25,088 nt of DNA from Pseudomonadota bacterium (GTDB lineage: Bacteria; Pseudomonadota; Gammaproteobacteria; Acidithiobacillales; Acidithiobacillaceae): contig JAKBXD010000005.1 of the NCBI GenBank assembly GCA_021840785.1, positions 1 to 25,088 of the forward strand. The letters run 5' to 3'. How positions within the stretch are numbered: the stretch's first letter is position 1; the number at the start of each line of letters is the position of its first letter. The notes beneath the pieces are model-generated. The model worked only from the letters and a program-made list of their open reading frames with translations. It did not search any database and had not been told where the DNA came from. The position numbers and the translations under genes were made by a program. Shown here piece after piece: positions 10,001 through 16,561 of the stretch.

Positions 10001-10431
10001 CGCATGGGCAACCCGCCTTGCAAGGCGATCGTCCCCAGATAGCGCAGCCCACCCGCCGCACGCAGTGATAAGTGCCAATCCTGCAATCCCCGGGCGACGC
10101 ACGCGCTGCGCTGCGCCTGACTCCACCCATCGGCGTCAGCGCCAAGGTCGCGCAGAATCGGCTCCCACGACCAGCCCGAGCCATCGTACTTTTGCCGCCA
10201 CCATTCCGCGGCATACAGGACAAAAAGAGCGGGGAATCCAGTAAGATGCGCCCCAATCATGCCAAGTGGTGTCAAGGGCTGATACTGAGAGAGCCGGTCC
10301 CTAAGTAGCATCTCAAGAGACAAAAATTCGGATTCTTCAAGACGATAATCGTACAACGGACGACCGTCTGGAGCGTCCAGTTCACGGGCACGAAGCAAAT
10401 TCGACTTCCAATTCTGGAAAGGTGTTGTCAC
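7024..10431 (-). CDS. druH: Druantia type III protein DruH (function unknown)
   Basis: This is a 1135-residue cytoplasmic-looking protein with no signal peptide, membrane segment or recognisable catalytic motif. The N-terminal block around residues 60-100 (FVLYAAEWWRQKYDGSGWSWEPIL) is the pattern I associate with the STY4851/ECs_5259 family, which is DruH of Druantia type III. This recognition is from memory. The middle (about 330-850) is rich in beta-type sequence and the C-terminal part is predicted helical. The start is GTG at 10431, giving MTTPFQNW, preceded by a purine-rich AGGGGGG ribosome binding site at about 10435-10442. It runs directly into druE through a 4-bp ATGA overlap, so the two are translationally coupled. 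Druantia III consists of just these two proteins. How DruH and DruE cooperate is not known. The promoter must lie upstream of 10450, in or beyond a transposon remnant. Confidence 0.82.
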   Translation of the reverse strand: MTTPFQNWKSNLLRARELDAPDGRPLYDYRLEESEFLSLEMLLRDRLSQYQPLTPLGMIGAHLTGFPALFVLYAAEWWRQKYDGSGWSWEPILRDLGADADGWSQAQRSACVARGLQDWHLSLRAAGGLRYLGTIALQGGLPMRLLSEAKGGLGRLLRSVLKEAAKSVVTTKDIQGWVQSLDHYLPRTYRQTEIYVLLAEVVATVLHLKEEAGLTQSAGAITQLEKCVPFWRKRFPLPVGDADAQGLIEQLIQDAAAVKLERQTRLFPVERFMEKDQDGLWRLHSSLTLPDVVASGMLADLFVREPAMLPRFLELTLVVADRSQTTSLRQLAGHENYRVERRLLSALDADAAEEHVLRLSAADGRVWSISAPRGEELDDGLPWVFDAGGESPKLLRQGTGSVVTNEALVAIPPGWAAIPGDEGVATFEGPLCLPTRQLFRVRGTVRFSSSQDIICRIRTGRADTKEEHYEWVGHRLWQEFIRPSMAFLGKPRLYKIDEDGRSQIVAGEPGWRPLGTRITPGSVPIGPVELWYPATGEIRHRARMVILPTATTLRLEFLDANSGRIHLDNWGATSVRVLSSIVAADFICSGSDLAISVKMLAEARAPEWLEFDVYWPHTPTAVRVRLPYPARGARIFGPNGKELLPGVLVAANQLGGVRMLGLGGSAASMPRMVLEFRLLGRNRDSTHVITPPMNSVQAEIRLQDYVAEIAHLLANDDSPDATIEVVLRVGGDTTSKLRIARYACRMEKEHGQVYLDAGGRQGMTPDALAALPVMALRLEAPEEEALRLVARDSQGVATGVWDFAPPTREAGSWLIFPASGADPLFRPILWTISGDIEVTGPVARAIVVVDSSDRERALDVTVQAMAADFLDPGWQDIERLAGQLGHLPLVILDLWRRLARSAAGMAALAMRYTTLLPGGFLERFSLELPFSWEAVPVIAWCRAIEQLKQQCDTWCGVASSTVFGSHIENRITELSSLHPAINNLLGFARAAATKDMPKEIRAFRQLGVDGIGGLLFSGDQSPLQRLLRNHADVGSGAGQWPTSFNDRVAEARKHRFLASLLCQQSFGFQEGLINLPILLAFQAATGDTKEWFENPDLTHDLRIHRAFDPDWFTDAYNLTMARCLAADLINTEASL

Positions 10432-10459
10432 CCGCCCCCCTATTTTTTACTACTGTCAC

Positions 10460-10662
10460 GTTGTTACTGGAATAGATCAAAGGGCAATCTTTGACCCAGG
10501 CATCGAACAATCCACTAACCTTCAGGAACTCGATAAAGAAGAGCAGCCCTAAGCGGCGTGACAGCAAGCCGCCGGATCCCATTCGACGTGGATACGGCCC
10601 CAGAAGGTATCGAGTATTACCGGTTTTTGGGTCTCTAAAGCCTTCCGTTTCGCTTCACCCAT
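10460..10662 (-). pseudogene. 5' fragment of a decayed DDE transposase gene (IS4/IS1380-like)
   Basis: Reading the minus strand from an ATG at 10662 gives MGEAKRKALETQKPVILDTF and then WGRIHVEWDPAA to 10567. A frame change gives AVTPL (10565-10551), and a second gives LGLLFFIEFLKVSGLFDAW and VKDCPLIYSSNN to 10460. Removing one T at about 10566 and one A at about 10550 restores a continuous N-terminus of a kind I recognise from a widespread family of DDE transposases. The family continues with a conserved block after the SxN motif, which is missing here. A GGAGGA ribosome binding site (10671-10676) precedes the ATG at good spacing, which supports this as a genuine former gene start. Homology ends only 28 bp before the druH GTG. 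The exact IS family is uncertain. Confidence 0.75.
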
Positions 10663-10904
10663 TGGGTGAGTCCTCCGTGGCGGCAAAAACCGCCGCTAGC
10701 CCGCCTACAGCCGCGCTTTAGCTTACCAGGAAGTGGAGTCCACTGCGTTTTTAGGTTCAATAGTTAGCTGTCACTCGACCGAGCACTATGTTTCATGGTT
10801 GATAGCGCCATGCTAGAGTGGTGGCTACTAGGATTTGGTGATGCGGTTTTGGATATTCGACATGAACTGTCCGGGGGCATTCCGAGCATAGAAAGGAAAG
10901 ATCT
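10663..10904. other. Divergent intergenic region: IS 5' leader and promoter area
   Basis: This region separates the minus-strand Druantia operon and IS remnant from the plus-strand three-gene operon. A hairpin GGCGG, loop CAAAAA, CCGCC (10679-10694, extendable by a T-G and a G-C pair) sits just upstream of the transposase ribosome binding site and may have sequestered it. A 13-bp palindrome AGTGGA-G-TCCACT lies at 10732-10744. A TTGATA hexamer lies near 10798, but I cannot point to a convincing -10 partner. AAGGA at 10893-10897 is the ribosome binding site for the GTG at 10905. Confidence 0.45.
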
Positions 10905-12296
10905 GTGAGCGCTGATTGGTACTTTACGGCTCCCTGGGACCCTGTGTCGATCCGGCGCGGCGATGCGCTCGGTTTTCGCGCGGGCGCGGACTATTTCGCG
11001 GACCTGCTAGCGCCCGGCCTGAGTAACGCCACCTCCGATGCGAGGTGGATTTCCCTCCTCTCTTGGTGCCTCAAATGGTCGCACGTCGTGTGGACGAACG
11101 CCGGCGGCCGTGACCTTTCTGGACGTGACGATCAGCGCGCCCGGTATGCGTGGCTTCGTCCTCTCGAGCTTCTCTGGATAGACCGCACGCTGAAGTTCGG
11201 CCAGACTACCGGCCAGCTTCGTGGGCGACGCAGCATCGAGCGTTGGCGCACGGCAGACCGCCAGCTTCCCAACTTTGCGATGAGTCCGGACCAGTTCCGC
11301 CGCTACCGACAGATTGGCACGTACGGCGCATACCGCGTGGTCCTGCGTACCGCCCCGGGGCTGACGATGGGCGACGGGTGGACGCCCGACACCATCGGCC
11401 TTAAGCTCGCGGACCTCGTGAACGACAGCCTCCCTCCTGATGCACAACTCAAACAGGAGCACTTCGAGAACGGCACAAGGTGGAGCCACTGGAACAGTGG
11501 CGACGAGCCGCGGTACTGGGTGGAGCACGGTTGGCCGTCCTGGGTAAAAACAGGTGGCTTCTTGCCTACGCCTGACGAAGCCGTCACCCATCTGCTGCCC
11601 AAGAAAGAACGCGACCTGCTTAAGCCCGCGCTGTTCAGCGACGATTCCACTCGCCGCGTCACCGCAGAGGCACTGGCCAACGCGAAAGGAACGAGGTCGC
11701 ATGCTGATCTGTGCGACGTGCTCGCCAACTCCAGCGCGCTCTCGAAGAAGCTTGGACCCGCGTCGCTCGCGCCGCTTCCATCCTTCTCGCGCTTTGCCGA
11801 TGCCGCTATGCACGCAATGCGAGGGCTCTGGGATGAGATTAATCACGACGACGCAAAGCAGGATCCCGCCGTCAAGACGCTGGCGCGATCGACAGAGCTG
11901 CAATCGAGGCTCAGTCTCGTTCGAGACGCGGGCTTGGCTTGGCTTGGCGCGCCCGGCGGGAGCGCATTCCCACACGATCACGTGGTGACGCAGCTTGCCG
12001 AAGCCATGCGCGCCGCCAGGACGCCGGTCGATCAACTGCGAGCGCTGGCAGAGCATCACCACAAGTACGGCGGAGGCCGACGGTGGTTCCGCAAACAGGC
12101 TGGCAAGATGGTCCCACTCGTGGCTGACACCGGCATCGCGGCGAGCGACTACCGCTTCCGACTAAGGCCGCTGAGTTGCCTAGCGGCCCAGTGCGGAATC
12201 GCGAAGATGAACAATGTGCTTGACGCTGTTGCGCGGAACGAGTTCGATGTCGTTGCGCAGCACGAGCCTGACGATGAGGACGGTGACGCCCTGTGA
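10905..12296 (+). CDS. DUF6361-like protein, first gene of a PLD/helicase defence operon
   Basis: This is a 463-residue soluble protein with no catalytic motif I can identify. The segment at about residues 28-56 (ADYFADLLAPGLSNATSDAR, then WISLLSWCL) resembles the opening signature of DUF6361 proteins (D-x-L-F-P-G-x-S-T-x-x-T-R-A-R-Y). The later stretch around 235-310 (LFSDDSTRRVTAEAL ... LPSFSRFADAAMHAMRGLWDEI) also fits that family. The assignment is from memory and should be read as family-like, with function unknown. The tail is acidic (EPDDEDGDAL). The start is GTG at 10905 with AAGGA 7 nt upstream. The stop overlaps the next gene's start by 4 nt (GTGA), so it is the first cistron of a coupled operon with a Tdp1-like phosphodiesterase and a helicase. 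It may act as a recognition or scaffold subunit, which is inference from context only. Confidence 0.6.
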   Translation: MSADWYFTAPWDPVSIRRGDALGFRAGADYFADLLAPGLSNATSDARWISLLSWCLKWSHVVWTNAGGRDLSGRDDQRARYAWLRPLELLWIDRTLKFGQTTGQLRGRRSIERWRTADRQLPNFAMSPDQFRRYRQIGTYGAYRVVLRTAPGLTMGDGWTPDTIGLKLADLVNDSLPPDAQLKQEHFENGTRWSHWNSGDEPRYWVEHGWPSWVKTGGFLPTPDEAVTHLLPKKERDLLKPALFSDDSTRRVTAEALANAKGTRSHADLCDVLANSSALSKKLGPASLAPLPSFSRFADAAMHAMRGLWDEINHDDAKQDPAVKTLARSTELQSRLSLVRDAGLAWLGAPGGSAFPHDHVVTQLAEAMRAARTPVDQLRALAEHHHKYGGGRRWFRKQAGKMVPLVADTGIAASDYRFRLRPLSCLAAQCGIAKMNNVLDAVARNEFDVVAQHEPDDEDGDAL

Positions 12297-14086
12297 CCGC
12301 GCCGAGCTGGAAAGACGTCCTTCCCACTCCCCCTCCAGGAGGCTTGCTCCAAGAGGCGTGGTTGACAAGCTTCGAGCAGCCAGACGCCAGACTCCTAGTC
12401 GAGCACCTGCTGCCGTCGCTGCTCGGCACGAGCCACTCACTCTCGCAGGAGATCCAGGAGCGCACCCTGTTCTTCGGCGAGATGGGTACAACCCTCGAAG
12501 CGCGGCACGGCAGGCTGACCGTCATCTCGTCGTCGTCACGTGTAGCAAGGGAGGATTCCCAGTACCCGTGGCTTTGGCGCTATGTGAGCCACTTCATCGT
12601 TGGTGCGAAGTCGCGCGCCGTGCAGCACGCTAAGCTCTGGGCCTTCCACTGGAAGGTCGACGGCGAGGAGCGCCTCGAACTATACGTCTCGTCCACGAAC
12701 CTCACGACCTCGGCTTTCAAGGACCAAATACAGGCGGGTTGGCAGGTTTGTTTGCCGCTGGGCGGACGTACTAGCAAAAAAAGGCGCGGAACCTGGGGGA
12801 TCTTAGTGCCATTTCTCGAGGCACTCGGTGTATCCGCAGGTGACACCGCCGCGACGCGAATCCAGCGCCTCGTCACCTTGCTCGGCCACGTGGAGTGCCC
12901 GGCGGATGTCACTTTCGTCGCGAGCATTCCCGGTCAGAAGAGCACTGCTCGTCAGCTCAAGCAGTTCGAGCCGTCTGAAATCCATGTACTTACTCCGACC
13001 ATTGGCGAGTGGAGCGATCGAACGCTCTCGACTTGGAGCAACGACGTGGGAGTCCCCCTCAGCAAGGTCCATCTCAAGTGGATCTCCACGAAACATCCAT
13101 GGGCTGCGACGTCGGGCTGGGCACTCTCAACCAATGCCAACGCAACGCTGGCGGCAAACGGCGTTCAGGTCGAATGCCTTTCAAGCGAGGCACGTTTCAC
13201 CGAGCGGCGCCGCGATGCCGATGCTCGCTGGAGCCACGCGAAACTCTACCTACTCCGAAGCCGACGAAAGCGCCGACTTCTCGTGACATCGGCAAACTGG
13301 AGCCCCTCAGCGTGGGGTGCCGGGAAGACCTCGCCGCGCAACTTTGAACTCGGCGTCGTCTTCGAGTCCGAGTGGACTGACATTGAAACACTTGGCGAGC
13401 CGTTCGACCCGCCCGACACCGTTCCCTTCTGCGTTGATCCCACCGACTCTGACCGCATGTCCGCGCTAGAGTGGGTCGAAGCCAGTTGGGACGGGACGCG
13501 CGTCCTGCTACGCGCGCGCAGCTCGGACCTCGACACGCCGGTCACCGCCCTCGTCACCATTACGGGCAGATCTGAGAAAAACCTCTCTCTCGTTGCGGGT
13601 GTTGCTAGCACTCCGTGGAACGACCCGGCGCACCCGCCGCTCACCGCACAGTTTATACAAGGCACCGAAACGCTGATGGTCAACATTCTCGACCTTCGTT
13701 CTCCTATCGAATTTGCCAAGACGCCGCTGCCTGAAGTTGACCCGGACCTCGCTAGGGCCTTGCGCGAGGCTTTTCTGCTTGAGCGCTACGGAGGCCCAAT
13801 CGTCGATCTCGAAACTATTCCCGGCTTGGGCCGCGTGCCCCGTTTGCCGCGCATCGGCGCGCCCGCGACCGATTACTCCGTTCAGGCGTGGATCGTGGCG
13901 CGCGCCGCGTTCAGCGTAATCGACAAGTGGCGAGTTGCGCTTAAGGAAGCGGCGAGTGACCCAATGCTCCTTGAGCGTGTGCGGTTGGACGGGGAGGAAC
14001 TGCGCGCGCTCTACGCGGGGCGCGAGGGCGTCGCAGGTGAACTCGTGGCCAAGGAACTTGGCTGGCGCCTCCACGAGGAGGCCTGA
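12293..14086 (+). CDS. Tdp1-like PLD-superfamily phosphodiesterase/nuclease
   Basis: This 597-residue protein has two PLD-superfamily active-site halves. Half one is HAK at 112-114, with N136 in SSTNLT and Q147 eleven residues later. Half two is HAK at 315-317, with N335 in VTSANWSPSAWG and E352 in FELGVVF. Neither half has the Asp of a classic HxKxxxxD motif (His119 and Arg322 occupy that site). This HKN pattern, the Asn-to-Gln spacing of 11 and the SAN..S.AAWG...ELGV block match human Tdp1 (H263, K265, N283, Q294; H493, K495, N516, E538). Tdp1 cleaves 3'-phosphotyrosyl and other blocked DNA ends. A plain PLD endonuclease, as in other defence systems, remains possible. The C-terminal third (about 390-597) is unassigned. 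The start is GTG at 12293, overlapping the previous stop by 4 nt. The stop TGA shares one base with the helicase ATG. Confidence 0.8.
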   Translation: MTAPSWKDVLPTPPPGGLLQEAWLTSFEQPDARLLVEHLLPSLLGTSHSLSQEIQERTLFFGEMGTTLEARHGRLTVISSSSRVAREDSQYPWLWRYVSHFIVGAKSRAVQHAKLWAFHWKVDGEERLELYVSSTNLTTSAFKDQIQAGWQVCLPLGGRTSKKRRGTWGILVPFLEALGVSAGDTAATRIQRLVTLLGHVECPADVTFVASIPGQKSTARQLKQFEPSEIHVLTPTIGEWSDRTLSTWSNDVGVPLSKVHLKWISTKHPWAATSGWALSTNANATLAANGVQVECLSSEARFTERRRDADARWSHAKLYLLRSRRKRRLLVTSANWSPSAWGAGKTSPRNFELGVVFESEWTDIETLGEPFDPPDTVPFCVDPTDSDRMSALEWVEASWDGTRVLLRARSSDLDTPVTALVTITGRSEKNLSLVAGVASTPWNDPAHPPLTAQFIQGTETLMVNILDLRSPIEFAKTPLPEVDPDLARALREAFLLERYGGPIVDLETIPGLGRVPRLPRIGAPATDYSVQAWIVARAAFSVIDKWRVALKEAASDPMLLERVRLDGEELRALYAGREGVAGELVAKELGWRLHEEA

Positions 14087-16164
14087 TGGACGATTTTCAG
14101 ATCGACGCTCGGCGGTGGCGCTTTCTTGGCAACCCTGCTCGGTACATCGCACGCGAGACAGGCGGCCTCCAGTTGGAGCCGCTCAAACGGCAATTCAGGA
14201 CCGCGAAGGAGATCCTCTCTCGCCTCGCGAACGGACGCGGCCTGCTGCTGGCCGATGACGTGGGGCTCGGCAAGACGACCGTTGGTGCGCTCGTCGCGTG
14301 GGTAGTCGCTTGCCAGGACAGACGTGTGCGCATTTATGCGCCCAACGAGGTTCTACGTCGGCGCTGGGCCGAAGAGCTTGAGCGCCATGTACCCATGCTG
14401 AAGAACCTTGGCGCAAGCTGCGACCGCATCAAGCAAGGCGATGTAGGGAATCTGAAGGCGGGCCGCATTCAGATCGCGACCCATCACGCGCTAGTCAAGA
14501 GCCACGCCAATAACGAGCGGCGCACCGCGTGCGATCTGATGATCATCGACGAGGCGCACCGCGCAAAAGGAGACGGCAGTGCGTTCAACGAGGCGCTCCG
14601 GAACCTCGGCGACTGCGCGAAGCGGAAACTTATTCTCACCGCGACACCATTCAGCATCCGGATAGCCGAGTTGGAGCAACTACTGCAATTCGTTGGCGCA
14701 AGCCAACTTGAGCTTGAGCCGGTGCGTCACTACGCGGAAGAGTTGAAGCGGCTTTATGACCTCGGCGATGGGCACGACGTCAACTGCGAATCCGAGCGGC
14801 TCGTGCGCGCTGCGCGAGCGGCGACCAATGCGCTCCAGCCGTATGTCATTCGTCACGATATTGATGATCTTTCAGCGTTGGAGCGGAAGCACTTCGGTGC
14901 TGTTGGTCCAGAGCCCTGGGAAATCCCCGTAGCTCCGGCGACGCAAGAGGACCTCTCGCTGTTGCTGCGGATGGACCGCATCCTCCAGATCACCCAGGAG
15001 CGGAAAGGCGAACGGCGGAATGACCCGCGCTTCCACGTCGGCTGGCAGCATGTCGGTACCGAGCTTGAGCGAGCCGCGGAGCGGACAAATGGCGAAACCG
15101 ACCTCGCTGCCCGGCATATCAAGATGGCGAAGAATACGCTGAGCGCTAGGCGCACACAGCCCCACCCGAAAAGTGCGGCGGCCAGCGAGGCGATCAGGCC
15201 GCTACTGGACGCTGGCGAGAAGGTGCTCGTGTTCTGTCACTACCGGGCCACTGCGAGCGAGCTGCTAGGCGCGCTGGAGCAGTCTCTTAAGGTCGAGAGC
15301 GTGTCGCCGATTGGTCCGCACGAGAAGGTGTGGCGAGGAGCATGGGAGGCATCATTGCGGCCCATCAAGGATTCCCTTGTGACGCCGATCATCGACTGGC
15401 TCTGCACGCCCGGGCTGCGCGGGCAAATCGGTGGCTGGCTTGGTGAGCCGGCGGGTACCGCAAAGGATCTGGCATATCAGCTCGCGACGATCAAGCCGCG
15501 CAACGCAAGCTCCAGCTCCAGAGTGCCGGCGATTTGCGAGGCGGCGATGACTCTGACGAAGTCTCTCCTCGATATGCAGTCCACATCGACACGCGCCCTC
15601 TTGGGGAGGATCGCGAAGAAGCAGAGAACCTTTCACGGCGAACTCTCGCACTTCCCTGGACGCCTAGACGACGGGCTTCGGGTGATGGGCGCTTGGAGCC
15701 ACGACGACCCCAGCAAGCGGTCGAAAACACTCTATACCGGCGAACCCGACATCGTGCTTGCACTCTTCAATAGCCCATTCGGGCCCGATGTGCTAGTCAC
15801 AACCGATCGCCTGAGCGAGGGCGTTAATCTGCATCGCTGCTGCCGGCACCTCATCCACTACGAGCTCGACCCCAGCCCCGCTCGGACACTGCAGCGCAAT
15901 GGGCGCGTGCGTCGTGTCGATTCTTGGGCGGCCCTCACAGGCCGACCGATCTGCTACGCGTACCCGATGTTCGGTGGCACGCGCGACGAAAAGGCCGTCG
16001 GCGTCATGGGACAGCGCATCAACGCTTTCGGGCTGCTACTCGGCGGTGTCCCGTCGCTCGATGGCGAGCCAGATATCAGCGAGCGGAGCTTCGCAGAGAA
16101 GGTACTTAAATGTGCTCGCAACAAGATCCAGTCGATCAATCAACGTCTTAGCTGTAAAGTTTAA
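14086..16164 (+). CDS. SNF2/DEAH-type superfamily 2 helicase of the PLD defence operon
   Basis: This is a 692-residue helicase or translocase. Walker A DDVGLGKT is at 57-64 (preceded by GLLLA), the DEAH box IIDEAH at 153-158 and motif III LTATPF at 184-189. The C-terminal RecA domain begins near VLVFCHYRATASEL (380-393). Motif V (TTDRLSEGVNLH) is at about 572-583 and motif VI (QRNGRVRR) at 603-610. The ADDVGLGKT Walker A and RLSEGVNL are typical of SNF2-like proteins related to DISARM DrmD and DpdE. A long insert (about 395-550) separates the motifs of the second domain. The ATG at 14086 overlaps the preceding TGA by one base and has GAGGAGG at 14075-14081. It probably supplies ATP-driven movement along DNA for the neighbouring phosphodiesterase, which is inferred from operon structure. 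The operon ends with TAA at 16162-16164. Confidence 0.85.
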   Translation: MDDFQIDARRWRFLGNPARYIARETGGLQLEPLKRQFRTAKEILSRLANGRGLLLADDVGLGKTTVGALVAWVVACQDRRVRIYAPNEVLRRRWAEELERHVPMLKNLGASCDRIKQGDVGNLKAGRIQIATHHALVKSHANNERRTACDLMIIDEAHRAKGDGSAFNEALRNLGDCAKRKLILTATPFSIRIAELEQLLQFVGASQLELEPVRHYAEELKRLYDLGDGHDVNCESERLVRAARAATNALQPYVIRHDIDDLSALERKHFGAVGPEPWEIPVAPATQEDLSLLLRMDRILQITQERKGERRNDPRFHVGWQHVGTELERAAERTNGETDLAARHIKMAKNTLSARRTQPHPKSAAASEAIRPLLDAGEKVLVFCHYRATASELLGALEQSLKVESVSPIGPHEKVWRGAWEASLRPIKDSLVTPIIDWLCTPGLRGQIGGWLGEPAGTAKDLAYQLATIKPRNASSSSRVPAICEAAMTLTKSLLDMQSTSTRALLGRIAKKQRTFHGELSHFPGRLDDGLRVMGAWSHDDPSKRSKTLYTGEPDIVLALFNSPFGPDVLVTTDRLSEGVNLHRCCRHLIHYELDPSPARTLQRNGRVRRVDSWAALTGRPICYAYPMFGGTRDEKAVGVMGQRINAFGLLLGGVPSLDGEPDISERSFAEKVLKCARNKIQSINQRLSCKV

Positions 16165-16561
16165 CAGCCGATTGATTGTCCGCAGTCGAAAGACGGCACT
16201 AGCCGAGTCGCGCGCGCAGGTTGTCGGACAGTTTTCAGAGCGAAGCGGCCATTCAAATGGTTGGTCTGTCGAAGAGGAGACGGGCTGCTTTTGGCCATTA
16301 GCGGAAGTCTGAATGACGCCCGCCAGATGACGGATTTGGCTGACAACCTGCCGACTAATACTGTGCGCCCGACCGGCGCTTCCTCGGCCATTGCAGACCT
16401 CTGCGCTGGGATGCCGGCATGACCGCTCCTTGTATTAAAACCGACGTACGGACCATCAGTGGTAACTTATAGATGAATGTCTGTCTCAAGCGTCCGCTTT
16501 CCCAAGTTTCGAATACGCTACTCTGAATAATTTTTGAGGCGACCTTTTATCGCGGTGGTTA
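16165..16561. other. Intergenic gap between two defence modules
   Basis: These 397 bp lie between the helicase stop and the large NTPase gene. I find no gene-like frame or RNA gene. An AT-rich stretch GAATAAT (16525-16531) could be a -10 element for the downstream gene, but its -35 is not convincing. GAGG at 16536-16539 is too far from the assigned start to act as its ribosome binding site. Confidence 0.4.

Noticed and set aside
10382..10582. Intact small minus-strand gene upstream of druH
   Set aside because: It is one frame of the decayed transposase fragment running into druH in another frame, with no ribosome binding site at its ATG.
11007..12062. Minus-strand open frame of about 350 codons opposite the DUF6361-like gene
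   Set aside because: It is Arg/Pro/Gly-rich, an artefact of high GC. The plus-strand gene has a good ribosome binding site, operon overlaps and family-like sequence.
752..16164. DISARM system, because of DUF1998-type and SNF2-type helicases plus a PLD protein
   Set aside because: The genes fall in two divergent operons, no methyltransferase is present, and the 2091-residue helicase pairs with DruH. DISARM was therefore set aside in favour of Druantia III plus a separate operon.
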